The notes under the pieces are model-generated. The model did no database searches. It saw only the letters and a list, made by a program, of their open reading frames with translations, and was not told the DNA's origin. Shown here one piece after another: positions 11,285-22,403 of a stretch of 64,000 nt of DNA (position 1 is the stretch's first letter; every line of letters starts with the position of its first letter). The DNA comes from Metellina segmentata (taxonomy: Eukaryota; Arthropoda; Arachnida; Araneae; Tetragnathidae), in contig OX375883.1 of the NCBI GenBank assembly GCA_947359465.1, positions 18,292,088 to 18,356,087 on the forward strand. The letters are read 5' to 3'. The translations under genes and the position numbers were made by a program.

Positions 11285-12741
11285 CAGTGTGTTTCAGTGA
11301 ACCGTTTCAGAACTTCTAAGAGAGGTAGGGTACATCCTGACAACTCGAAATCATATAGCAATGTGGGGTCGGAAATGCTTTCCTGAAGCGGTGTTGTACA
11401 CAGAAGCACCGTAAAGAAAAGAGACCGTAAGTGAGAAATCGTTTTAATAATACATGAAAAGAAGCAAAAGGTACATGGATTAAAGTAAGTGTTCGAAGTT
11501 TCTTCCACGGGCTACAATGCACGCCTCATATCTCCGACGCATGGACATCCGAACATTCTGGAATACTCCAGGCATATCTCGAATTTCTCCTGCAGCTACT
11601 GCAATTCTTGCAACCAGCTCCTCAACATTGTCAACAGGGGTGTCATAAACTAGCGATTTCAGATGACCCCAGAAATAAAAATCAAGACATGATAGGTCGG
11701 GTGACCGAGCAGGCCAACGCACGGAACCACCACGTCCGATCCACTGCTGACCTAATGTGACATCCAGGTAGTTACGAACATCTCCGCTATAATGGGCAAT
11801 GGCTCCATCGTGTTGGAACCACATTGTATGTTGCGTCGATGCAGAAATCTGTTCATCTCTCAAAAGTTGTGGCAATACTTGCTGCAGAAAGAGCAAGTAG
11901 TTAGGTCCGGTTAGACGATACGGTAACAGGTAAGGTCCGATGAGGTGATCTCCCATAATATCGGCCCATACATTGACCGAAAATCGAATCTGTGCTGCAC
12001 GACGTCGTATTGCATGCGGGTTCTCGACCGCCCAGATATGGTCGTTATGCGTGTTGAAAATTCCTTCCCTTGTGAAGGATGCTTCATCGGAAAACAACAC
12101 TTCAGCAGGAAAAAGGGGATTTGTAGCACATTTTCCAAGGTACTACTGTGCGAAAGCAATACGAGGTGCATAATCCTCCGGTTGCTGTGTCTGATCACGC
12201 TGCACGTGAAACGGATGCATGTCTTCTTCTCGGAGAATCCTCCAGACGCTGCAATGGGAAACCCCAACTGCGTCTGCTACACTTCGTGTACTCGTTCTTG
12301 GATTCCCCTGTACATGCTGCAGCACATTCTGTTCGACGTCTGCAGTCCGTGCTGTTCTTTTACCCTGTCCCTGTCAGCTCTTTCTAATGAACCTGTCTCA
12401 GCTAACCTCTGGTGCAGTCTTGCAAAGAAATTATGACTGGGGATACGCCTCGTCGGATATCGTTCCGCGTACAAACGCTGTGCGGCTGGCCCACTACAAT
12501 TTGCAGCCCCGTACGCCAAATGCATATCGGCTAACTCTGCGATCGTGTAATCATCCATCCTACTAACTTGGCGTTCTTGTGCGAAATGAAGATTCCCTAC
12601 ACGAAAGCTCGGGATTTTCGCACAACGCCATCTACCGCGTCAGGAAAGCATTTCTGACTGCCCATTGGTGTATGATTTTGGTTCGTCAGGATGTACCCTA
12701 CCCCTCTCAGAAGTTCTGAAACGGTTCACTGAAAAACCCTG
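11285..12741 (-). mobile_element. DD41D mariner-type transposon, unit I
   Basis: Complete element of about 1.46 kb. The terminal inverted repeats are about 55-60 bp: the left starts CAGTGTGTTTCAGTGAACCG and the right, read inward, starts CAGGGTTTTTCAGTGAACCG; both run to ...GTACATCCTGAC. It is flanked by TA on both sides, the usual Tc1/mariner target duplication. It is inserted inside the left arm of the large inverted repeat, so it is younger than that arm. It carries one broken transposase gene on the minus strand. Confidence 0.92.
11480..12558 (-). pseudogene. DD41D (DUF4817-type) transposase, unit I
   Basis: Starts MDDYTIAELADMHLAYG, the DUF4817-like helix-turn-helix region, followed by a second one (TSTRSVADAVGVSHCSVWRI). 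The catalytic core shows LFSDEASFT (first D), WFQHDGAIAHYS (second D) and SPDLSCLDFYFWGHLKS (third D). By my count 41 residues separate the last two, as in the DD41D group. The C terminus is RGRNFEHLL. It is broken by a frameshift near 12361 (two extra T relative to unit II) and by a TAG replacing a Trp codon near 12146; both are shared with unit III. Confidence 0.88.
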
Positions 12742-13090
12742 TATAGAGGAACATGAGAGCTAGAACTTGGTTTATTTATATTTGGTTTTGTTTACAATTA
12801 CAAATTTTCTTTTAAACCTCATGTAAATCGTTTTTAATTCTAAAAAATGAAAAATGTGGTTCGGAAGTATCAATGGAATGAGACGAAATCACAGGGAAGG
12901 GGGAGGATGATTATTTCATTTCGCTAGTGAATAGAATACGCTTTACGAGTTTGTGCCTTCTTTAAAGTTCGTCTCTTAAGATGAAACCATTTCAGAGGGA
13001 GTATCAACACAATGATGTTTTCTGCGATAATGAATGCATTCTGAAATATCGTAATACAAGTACACAAAATTATAATCACTGAATGTTTAA

Positions 13091-13560
13091 TGTTTAAAAC
13101 GTATAATTTGTTAATGTAAACAGTGATTTTCAGAGTTACCGACTAAATATCGAACATCATCTGATGCTTCTTCTGCGTAAATAAATTCATTATATCTTAA
13201 TCTATAGAAAATTAAATACATTTTTTCTTTTCGTAAAGATTGATTTACTTTCTCGCGCGCGATGAGTTGCTTTCCTAGAATATGCATGTTACTTTGATAT
13301 CAACCCACGCCAAAACCTTGAGCCTCATTTACACCGGAATTCGAAACACGTCCCCTCTCTTGAAACATCGAAGACATTCCGAGAAATGGCTCTAATTTTA
13401 TCGTCCAGATCTCGTGCTGGGGTGGCGAGCAGGATTGTTTGCAATATCAATTTTATTACCACCAGGGGTCCTAAGAATCGAATAACTGAAATAATTTTGG
13501 TGGACATTTCTGCGTGACGAAATTTGGGGTGAAAGTGCACCCCTGATGAGAAATGCAGCG
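13091..13560. other. Loop of inverted repeat left of Tc1-b, unit I
   Basis: Non-coding. It holds CTCGCGCGCGATGAG near 13252 and a segment (GTCCAGATCTCGTG ... GGGGTCCTAAGAATCG) shared by all units. About 45 bp at 13326-13370 (with CGGAATTCGAAACACG) is absent from units II and III. No gene seen. Confidence 0.6.
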
Positions 13561-14538
13561 TTCTTGCGTAATGTCACTAGAGGGCGTTGAACTTCGTTAT
13601 CCTTGGATTATAAAACAGGTAAGCAGAGCTTGTTTGAGTGTACTTGATCTTTTGCAAAGGAAACGCTGAGGTAGGCATGCCATTACGCCACCATCGAAGA
13701 CAATATGAGCAGCTGTCAGATTTCGAGAGGGAAAGAATCATCGGAATGATGGAAGCTGGGTGGTCAGCTTGGCGAATAGTTCGATAAGTAGGCCGTTCTG
13801 ATTTTACTGTGAGGAGGTGTTGGGACCAGTGGACAGAAGAGACTTCATTTACACGGCGACCAGGCTCAGGACGCCCTCGACAGACCAGTCGTCGAGAAGA
13901 CCGTCACATCATACGAAACGCACGCGTAGAGCCAACTGCCTCATGGGCTGCTATCCAGACACAGGCAGCACCTTCACTACGGGCCCCTGTGTCTTCCCGA
14001 ACCATCGCAAGGCGCCTGGCTGAAGAAGGGTCATAATGTGGCGGAGGCAGTATTGCGACGTCCTTGCTGTGTGTGGCCGAGCATTGTCTTCTTGAAAAAT
14101 GGCTGCTGGGAGCCCTGCCATGAGTGACATTACATGGGGCTGAAGGATGTCATGGACGTACCGCTCGGCTGTCATTGTGCCATGGATCAATATTAGGGCT
14201 GACCGTGTATCGTAAGCAATGGCACCCCATACCATCACACCAACTGTGTACGAGTTTGGTCGAACTAGAGGCGCGCAACTGTGGAACGAGATGTCTCAGG
14301 ACATCATACTGAACTTGCATGCCTCAATGCCCGCTCGTATAGCATCGTGCATTCGCGCTAGAGGGGTCCAACAGAGTACTAAAACTTCCGTTCATTTGTA
14401 CTTTATCTACAGTAAATGATTCTTTTTCTTTGATTTTCTAATCACTTACTTACATCAAAGTAGTACTTACATGTGTAAAATTTCGTTTTATTTTGACAAC
14501 TTTTTCTTGGTGAGCAAATTTTTATGGCAATGAGTGTA
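13561..14538 (+). pseudogene. Rearranged Tc1 transposon (Tc1-b), unit I
   Basis: The transposase start is at ATG 13677 (MPLRHHRRQYEQLSDFERER). It runs through the helix-turn-helix part (GMMEAGWSAWRIVR), an in-frame TAA at 13785, and FTRRPGSGRPRQTSRREDRH to RRLAEEG at about 14030. The next 210 bp (14031-14240) is inverted: on the minus strand it encodes VWGAIAYDTRS to QEDNARPHTAR with the second catalytic D. The plus-strand C terminus resumes (WNEMSQDIILNLHASMP). The segment with the first catalytic D and the third acidic residue is missing. The right terminus resembles a Tc1 end (GGCAATGAGTGTA). No left terminus seen. Confidence 0.85.
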
Positions 14539-14769
14539 TTTCTCTCACTGTTGTGTAAAGAGCTCATTAGTACTGGTTGGAATTAAATAGGGTACTCTTT
14601 AATTATAATCTGGAGGATAAAATGATTTCAAAAGTTTATTTTATGAATAAAAACGACAGTTATTGACTCAGTGTCATAATATAAATTTTTGTAGAATAGA
14701 GGGAGAGCTGGGAATCCCATTACATGAAATATTCTAACGAGTAGCATTTATATTTGTTTTGAAAACACA

Positions 14770-15790
14770 TCCATACAAACATATCATAGTTTTTGTACTT
14801 TCATTCCATTTCAGAATGCATTCATTTCCGTTATAAACATCACTGTGTTTATCCGCTCACTGTAACTGCTTCGTCTTTAATTAATGCAGAAACTCGTAAT
14901 ACGGTGAAGAAATGCACAGTAATAATTATACATACGAGAATCAAATATCAAAACGGAACTTCGGATTCAGAGTTTAAAAGGAACTGTTGAGACAGTAAAT
15001 TGCTCATTAGAGATCTCTTGAGTAATTATGTTACTGTGGAAAACACATTTTATTTGTATGAAAAATGACGAATTTTTAAAATTTGCAGAATATAATTGCA
15101 TTTCAAAATATTTTTTTTATCAATTCACTCTTTCCTTTGTTACTACTCATAATTCATCTTTGGATTCTAAAGCAACACTGTATGCAAGTATAAATAAAGA
15201 GAGTAAAATTGCATAACAGAATAAAAAATTTCTCAGTGTAAAAATCACATGCAGCCATGTTCTTATTCCATTTACTACCACAATCATATAATCATCTTCG
15301 CCTCCTCCTTCTTCATTTAGACTCATTCAATTTATAAAGTATTTCAGAGGCACCTACTTTTGCACACATAATTTGTTCTTTATAATTAAAAACGACTTAC
15401 AAGAGTTTCAAAAGAAACTTTGGTTTTAATAAAATCAAAAATTGGAAAAAAATTGTATCTGATGTGTTCTCTTTAAAAATATAACTACATAATTAATCAT
15501 AGAAAATGGAAAAACAACAATTAATTTGTCATTTAAAATAGCAAATTTAAAAGACGTTTTCCCTTATGAAGTTTCTTTTAAACTATCGAGCTTCATTTTT
15601 TGTTTAGTCAAAGGCGCGACAATCTGGTGTGTCATAAATCCTCTGTAGCATCCGCAGACCAGCTGTCACCCCTACCAAATCACCGATACTCAGTCACTGC
15701 TACACGAATCACCGATCGCAGTAGCAGTAATAGTGTCAATATCTGCCAATGTATCGGTTTAGCGATATCAGTTTAGTCACTGTTACCGAA
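14770..15790 (-). repeat. Large inverted repeat, right arm, unit I
   Basis: Inverted partner of 10881-13090. It contains several ATCACCGAT / GTCACTG motifs near its outer end (15687-15790). An internal segment of about 450 bp (roughly 14850-15290) has no clear partner in the left arm. No open reading frame of interest. Confidence 0.7.
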
Positions 15791-17127
15791 TCTATCACCC
15801 AATCGTTGCTGTTTTGATAATTTCGTAACAGGTAAGAACTGTGATCCCAAGTATGCTACATTGAGCAGAAGTTAGGTGATGCGCTTTATATCCCTTGGGG
15901 ATTAATCTTTCGTTATGGATTTATTCCAATCACTGCACACACAGTAATTGAGAGCAATACGTGAACGAATTTATGATCCGGAATATTAGTAGATAAATAT
16001 CTACTTTTGGATATATAAAATTATAATATATTAAAATACTGGTGGTTTTAAATCGAATTAGAGGCAATTCCAGTTTAAAGCCAAAAACCACCTACAACAC
16101 ACATCTCATTGTATATAATTGCAATAAGTCCACGAAAAGTGCCCGACATAGAGATAAGATAATCGTTTCAAATGAAATGAATATAAAAGTGTAGCGTGAA
16201 TCATCGGCTTGAATGTTTCGTGAACTAAAAATGTTAAGCGGGATCGCCGAAACTTTTGATTCACAGTTCTAAACTGCTAGAGTTAATAGAATATCACTAG
16301 AACAATAATCGAGAATATTTGCATCGTTTGTTGTGATTGGAGTCGTAGTGTTATCAACAAATATCAGTTAACTTCTATTGGTGATTGCGATCGCAATTGG
16401 TATTAGTGTTTGGTAGCGACTCAAGGGCGTATATAAGGGAGTGGCTGAGGGGTCACAGACCCCTCCAATAATAACTTTTTATTTTGAATTTTTTGAAATT
16501 TTTTGGCGGAAACAAATTTCCTAAAATATTTTATTATTTGGACACATTTAAAACTGGACAGAGAAGCTATTTCCTTTCCTGAGTAAAGTAAACACAGTGG
16601 GCTGGACATAGGGATCACCAAAATTTATGATGGTTCATGAAAGATCTGCTGTGACCACGTGGTTGTGAGAGTGCAACTCAACAGGGAACATTTTCTTCCT
16701 CCGCTGCCCGCAGAATCCAATGGACACCCCTAACATATTTACGACTTTGCGAGATAACAAACCATCTGTCTCTACTTGCCAATGGGGTAAACACAATTCT
16801 TAAACTTCGGGAGGGAAGATATACAAAAAGTCAAAACCCATCACCAGAACTGAATCTGTGATTTAGTTCCTCTTTTAATTTAGGACTATAATAAGTTTGC
16901 ATAGTACCGTATTTATTAACTGTTGTTATAAACAGCTGCCTATTAAACCAAATTTTTGTTTTTCTTAATCCTAAAAGTGCGGCCAAAAGAACGCCGATAT
17001 TAAAGTAAATGATTTTAAAATGCTGCCCTGAACAGACAAAAAAAGAAACCAATTTCTTTGTAGAATCTCGCTGGGTCGAAAGACATGATTCTGTTTTGTT
17101 ATTCAAAAATTTGATGGAATCCATTAG
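15791..17127. other. Linker between inverted repeat and satellite, unit I
   Basis: Non-coding linker shared by the three units. It contains a palindrome and TATA-like box (listed separately) and a stretch at about 16560-16800 that, in unit II, leaves an 82-codon minus-strand frame (FCGQRRKKMFPVELHSHNHV). I do not recognise this peptide. A minus-strand frame at 16831-17145 is also kept in unit III and unidentified. Confidence 0.5.
16384..16470 (+). promoter_or_regulatory. Palindrome, TATA-like box and hairpin, unit I
   Basis: A perfect 14-bp palindrome ATTGCGATCGCAAT is followed about 30 bp later by GTATATAAGGG and then by a short hairpin (GGGGTCACAGACCCC). Palindrome and TATA-like box are kept in all three units. 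A promoter is possible, but no convincing downstream gene remains. Confidence 0.35.
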
Positions 17128-20100
17128 CCGTAGCCTGGAATTCAACCTTTGCTTGGTTCGTAGACCAGAGGAGACCCGCTTCTCTGCATTGGCACCCCGC
17201 CAGACTTGATCTCATCCGAGATAACCGTGAAAGGCCGTAGCCTGGAATTCAACCTTTGCTTGGTTCGTAGACCAGAGGAGACCCGCTTCTCTGCATTGGC
17301 ACCCTGCCAGACTTGATCTCATCCGAGATAACCGTGAAAGGCCGTAGCCTGGAATTCAACCTTTGCTTGGTTCGTAGACCAGAGGAGACCCGCTTCTCTG
17401 CATTGGCACCCCGCCAGACTTGATCTCATCCGAGATAACCGTGAAAGGCCGTAGCCTGGAATTCAACCTTTGCTTGGTTGGTAGACCAGAGGAGACCCGC
17501 TTCTCTGCATTGGCACCCCGCCAGACTTGATCTCATCCGAGATAACCGTGAAAGGCCGTAGCCTGGAATTCAACCTTTGCTTGGTTAGTAGACCAGAGGA
17601 GACCCGCTTCTCTGCATTGGCACCCCGCCAGACTTGATCTCATCCGAGATAACCGTGAAAGGCCGTAGCCTGGAATTCAACCTTTGCTTGGTTCGTAGAC
17701 CAGAGGAGACCCGCTTCTCTGCATTGGCACCCCGCCAGACTTGATCTCATCCGAGATAACCGTGAAAGGCCGTAGCCTGGAATTCAACCTTTGCTTGGTT
17801 CGTAGACCAGAGGAGACCCGCTTCTCTGCATTGGCACCCCGCCAGACTTGATCTCATCCGAGATAACCGTGAAAGGCCGTAGCCTGGAATTCAACCTTTG
17901 CTTGGTTCGTATACCAGAGGAGACCCGCTTCTCTGCATTGGCACCCCGCCAGACTTGATCTCATCCGAGATAACCGTGAAAGGCCGTAGCCTGGAATTCA
18001 ACCTTTGCTTGGTTCGTATACCAGAGGAGACCCGCTTCTCTGCATTGGCACCCCGCCAGACTTGATCTCATCCGAGATAACCGTGAAAGGCCGTAGCCTG
18101 GAATTCAACCTTTGCTTGGTTCGTAGACCAGAGGAGACCCGCTTCTCTGCATTGGCACCCCGCCAGACTTGATCTCATCCGAGATAACCGTGAAAGGCCG
18201 TAGCCTGGAATTCAACCTTTGCTTGGTTCGTAGACCAGAGGAGACCCGCTTCTCTGCATTGGCACCTCGCCAGACATGATCTCATCCGAGGTAACCGTGA
18301 AAGGCCGTAGCCTGGAATTCAACCTTTGCTTGGTTCGTAGACCAGAGGAGACCCGCTTCTCTGCATTGGCACCTCGCCAGACTTGATCTCATCCGAGGTA
18401 ACCGTGAAAGGCCGTAGTCTGGAATTCAACCTTTGCTTGGTTCGTAGACCAGAGGAGACCCGCTTCTCTGCATTGGCACCTCGCCAGACTTGATCTCATC
18501 CGAGATAACCGTGAAAGGCCGTAGCCTGGAATTCAACCTTTGCTTGGTTCGTAGACCAGAGGAGACCCGCTTCTCTGCATTGGCACCTCGCCAGACTTGA
18601 TCTCATCCGAGGTAACCGTGAAAGGCCGTAGTCTGGAATTCAACCTTTGCTTGGTTCGTAGACCAGAGGAGACCCGCTTCTCTGCATTGGCACCTCGCCA
18701 GACATGATCTCATCCGAGGTAACCGTGAAAGGCCGTAGCCTGGAATTCAACCTTTGCTTGGTTCGTAGACCAGAGGAGACCCGCTTCTCTGCATTGGCAC
18801 CTCGCCAGACTTGATCTCATCCGAGGTAACCGTGAAAGGCCGTAGCCTGGAATTCAACCTTTGCTTGGTTAGTAGACCAGAGGAGACCCGCTTCTCTGCA
18901 TTGGCACCCCGCCAGACTTGATCTCATCCGAGATAACCGTGAAAGGCCGTAGCCTGGAATTCAACCTTTGCTTGGTTAGTAGACCAGAGGAGACCCGCTT
19001 CTCTGCATTGGCACCCCGCCAGACTTGATCTCATCCGAGATAACCGTGAAAGGCCGTAGCCTGGAATTCAACCTTTGCTTGGTTCGTAGACCAGAGGAGA
19101 CCCGCTTCTCTGCATTGGCACCCCGCCAGACTTGATCTCATCCGAGATAACCGTGAAAGGCCGTAGCCTGGAATTCAACCTTTGCTTGGTTCGTATACCA
19201 GAGGAGACCCGCTTCTCTGCATTGGCACCCCGCCAGACTTGATCTCATCCGAGATAACCGTGAAAGGCCGTAGCCTGGAATTCAACCTTTGCTTGGTTCG
19301 TAGACCAGAGGAGACCCGCTTCTCTGCATTGGCACCCCGCCAGACTTGATCTCATCCGAGATAACCGTGAAAGGCCGTAGCCTGGAATTCAACCTTTGCT
19401 TGGTTCGTAGACCAGAGGAGACCCGCTTCTCTGCATTGGCACCTCGCCAGACATGATCTCATCCGAGGTAACCGTGAAAGGCCGTAGCCTGGAATTCAAC
19501 CTTTGCTTGGTTCGTAGACCAGAGGAGACCCGCTTCTCTGCATTGGCACCTCGCCAGACTTGATCTCATCCGAGGTAACCGTGAAAGGCCGTAGTCTGGA
19601 ATTCAACCTTTGCTTGGTTCGTAGACCAGAGGAGACCCGCTTCTCTGCATTGGCACCTCGCCAGACTTGATCTCATCCGAGGCAACCGTGAAAGGCCGTA
19701 GCCTGGAATTCAACCTTTGCTTGGTTCGTAGACCAGAGGAGACTCGCTTCTCTGCATTGGCACCTCGCCAGACTTGATCTCATCCGAGGTAACCGTGAAA
19801 GGCCGTAGCCTGGAATTCAACCTTTGCTTGGTTCGTAGACCAGAGGAGACCCGCTTCTCTGCATTGGCACCTCGCCAGACATGATCTCATCCGAGGTAAC
19901 CGTGAAAGGCCGTAGCCTGGAATTCAACCTTTGCTTGGTTCGTAGACCAGAGGAGACCCGCTTCTCTGCATTGGCACCTCGCCAGACTTGATCTCATCCG
20001 AGGTAACCGTGAAAGGCCGTAGCCTGGAATTCAACCTTTGCTTGGTTCGTAGACCAGAGGAGACCCGCTTCTCTGCATTGGCACCTCGCCAGACTTGATC

Positions 20101-20920
20101 TCATCCGAGGCAAACGTGAAAGGCCGTAGCCTGGAATTCAACCTTTGCTTGGTTCGTAGACCAGAGGAGACTCGCTTCTCTGCATTGGCACCTCGCCAGA
20201 CTTGATCTCATCCGAGGTAACCGTGAAAGGCCGTAGCCTGGAATTCAACCTTTGCTTGGTTCGTAGACCAGAGGAGATTCGCTTCTCTGCATCGGCACCT
20301 CGCCAGACTTGATCTCATCCGAGGCAACCGTGAAAGGCCGTAGCCTGGAATTCAACCTTTGCTTGGTTCGTAGACCAGAGGAGACCCGCTTCTCTGCATT
20401 GGCACCTCGCCAGACTTGATCTCATCCGAGGTAACCGTGAAAGGCCGTAGTCTGGAATTCAACCTTTGCTTGGTTCGTAGACCAGAGGAGACTCGCTTCT
20501 CTGCATTGGCACCTCGCCAGACTTGATCTCATCCGAGGTAAACGTGAAAGGCCGTAGCCTGGAATTCAACCTTTGCTTGGTTCGTAGACCAGAGGAGACC
20601 CGCTTCTCTGCATTGGCACCTCGCCAGACTTGATCTCATCCGAGGTAACCGTGAAAGGCCGTAGCCTGGAATTCAACCTTTGCTTGGTTCGTAGACCAGA
20701 GGAGACCCGCTTCTCTGCAGTGGCACCTCGCCAGACTTGATCTCATCCGAGGCAACCGTGAAAGGCCGTAGCCTGGAATTCACCCTTCGCTCGAGTCCAG
20801 TTACGAGAGGAGACCCGATTCTCCGACTTGGCATCCCGCCAAACTTGATCTCATCCGAGATAATCGTGAAAGGCCGTAGCCTGGAACTCACCCCATTACT
20901 CGGGTCACTGATACTGATTC
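17128..20920. repeat. 107-bp satellite array, unit I (34 regular copies)
   Basis: Tandem monomers start at CCGTAGCCTGGAATTC every 107 bp from 17128 to 20766. That is exactly 34 regular copies, then one diverged 108-bp copy (20766-20873) and a partial one. Two main variants differ at CACCCCGCC...GAGATAACC and CACCTCGCC...GAGGTAACC. Variant order repeats with an offset of about 11 monomers. The monomer is GC-richer than its surroundings and, at 107 bp, keeps no reading frame across copies. Confidence 0.97.
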
Positions 20921-21810
20921 TCCAAGGGAACCATTCCCAGACCGCCGATTCCAAGAGAACTGTATATATTTAAACCTTACTCTAATCTAGAAAAAAACCT
21001 ACTTATTTCTCAACCTGTAGCATTAGTCTGAGTCGTTACAAAGCTGTCATATCTCTAGCTTATTACTATTAGTTTTTAAATTTCAAAACTTCACAGGAAA
21101 CCTTAGAATGTATTCTTTCTTATTAGATTTTTATGATTTATTTACTTCCTGCAAAGAATCACTAGATATGCATAATTTCTTGTCGGTATATATATATATA
21201 TTTTTTTTTTTGACAAACTTTCCTTAAATTTCTGATTAAATATCTAATTATTTGTAAATTTTACGGTTCATAAAAATAAATAAAGTATACAAACCAAAAC
21301 ATTTTTAATTAAGGTGTGTAATTTCTTATTTTAAAGTAATCGGTTAAGTTTAAAAAAATTACTTTAAAATGAAGGGTTACGTTAAATTAAACGGGTAGTG
21401 ATACGTTGGCGCACTTCTAGTAGCGAGTTACTATAAATTAAAGCAACCCATCTGTCATTACGGTTGTTGTGGTTTTCATGGCAAACTCGCAAACGGAAAC
21501 TATCAATTTTAATTTTGAATATTCTAGCAAGTTCTTCCAAAATCCATTAAAGTCGTTTGATTTCATTGGTTCGTTTGAAAATTTTTTTTTGCTTCCATTG
21601 GTTATTTATCTTTTAATTGCATTGGTCCTTTAAAATATTTTTCTGTTGTACCATTGGTCCATTTATTTGTATATCTACAGGTGTGGAATTTTTATTTTAC
21701 TATAACAGTTGTCATGGAAATTTTAAGAATTTTTTTTTGCCATTTGTAGAATTTTTTAAAAATTATTTTTATATTTTTATTTATTATTATTATTATTATT
21801 TTTTTTTTTT
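20921..21810. repeat. Block E, unit I
   Basis: Non-coding AT-rich block. It holds a short TA run (about 21187), four ATTGG motifs at 21565, 21597, 21621 and 21653, and long T and TTA runs before the LINE relic. No gene seen. Confidence 0.65.
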
Positions 21811-21846
21811 GGCGAAAAGATATTTTAAAGTAAGGATTGGATCGAT
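21811..21846 (+). mobile_element. Relic of RNase H LINE at unit I / unit II joint
   Basis: About 33 bases (GGCGAAAAGATATTTTAAAG onward) equal to the 5' end of the truncated LINE at 55499. They stop at GGATCGATT and are followed by a filler and block B of unit II. Confidence 0.8.
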
Positions 21847-21851
21847 TATAT

Positions 21852-22403
21852 CGAACAACAAATATATGGCAGAACGCAATGTTATGAAATCAAGTTTGTA
21901 GCCAAATACAAAAGAAAGGACGTGTAAAATGTTGCAAAATTATAAACCAAAGAATGCAAATTACTCGAATAAAAGTGATGGAAAAATAAACTAAATGCCG
22001 CGAAATTAGCCAGAGCAGGAATCCTTAATGTAGCAAAACTACTTGTAGGAAACAAGGCAGTAAACACAGATGAAGATAATCTAAAACGGATCATGCATCA
22101 AAGTAAAACAATCAAGAAATATGTAAGAATATAGTCTAGAGCCTAATAAAGTATTGCAACGTAGTGCAGAAAATTCAAGATATAATTTACGGAACTAAGA
22201 GTCGTGACAGGAAGAATCTTAAATTTATCCATGACGAGATTTTCCCCATTTGCACGAATATCCCTTGGGACAGAAAGAATCGTAATGTTAAATTTATCGT
22301 GAAGTATTTTTCCCTACCGCTGCAGAAAAATTCAAAAAGTATGAACGTATACGCCATCTAGTGGCAATTTGTCTAAGTTTTAACATTAGATTTCCTCCTG
22401 TCC
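21852..22403. repeat. Block B, unit II
   Basis: Same block as 1773-2330, joined directly to truncated LINE sequence of unit I through a short filler (TATAT). The first arm of the internal duplication has lost the segment GAATCCTAAT. Confidence 0.8.
21866..22126 (+). pseudogene. Broken short ORF in block B, unit II
   Basis: Same frame pair as 1787-2046, with extra damage. The first frame has a TAG soon after the start (TTTGTAGCC, against TTTGCAGCC in unit I), and an extra A late in the second frame shifts its end. Product unknown. Confidence 0.35.

Larger units (their letters stand above)
10881..13090 (+). repeat. Large inverted repeat, left arm, unit I
   Basis: Read as reverse complement, this matches 14770-15790. 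Paired landmarks: GATCGGTGATT, GAGTATCGGTGATTT, GGGGTGACAG(T/C)TGGTCTG, ATGACACACCAGATT and (AG)TTCGATAGTTT. After the DD41D element come GTCGTTTTTAATT-like sequence, GGAGGATGATTAT and GAATGCATTCTGAAAT. The arm is split by the DD41D insertion at 11285-12741. A poly(G) run lies at 11049-11057. It is either a foldback-type element or two inverted copies of one unknown element. Confidence 0.7.
1..21846. repeat. Macro-repeat unit I (3'-deleted)
   Basis: First of four head-to-tail units. It starts inside block A; the same bases recur at about 36792 and 59023. It runs A, B, C, Jockey LINE, C, D, Tc1 tail, inverted repeat with nested transposons, linker, 34-copy satellite and block E. About 33 bases into the RNase H LINE it jumps straight to block B of unit II, so the rest of the LINE, block F and the next block A are missing. 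By eye it is nearly identical to unit III from 1 to about 17127. The left limit is the window edge, not a biological end. Confidence 0.9.

Noticed and set aside
11945..12566. Plus-strand ORFs of 115-163 codons across the DD41D element
   Set aside because: Antisense shadows of the transposase gene, which has recognised catalytic motifs on the minus strand.
17128..20920. CRISPR array
   Set aside because: Direct 107-bp tandem monomers with no unique spacers and no cas genes, in a eukaryotic repeat setting.
20673..20973. ORFs of 93 and 78 codons at the end of the satellite (also 54213-54513)
   Set aside because: They lie in satellite monomers whose 107-bp length breaks any frame across the array.
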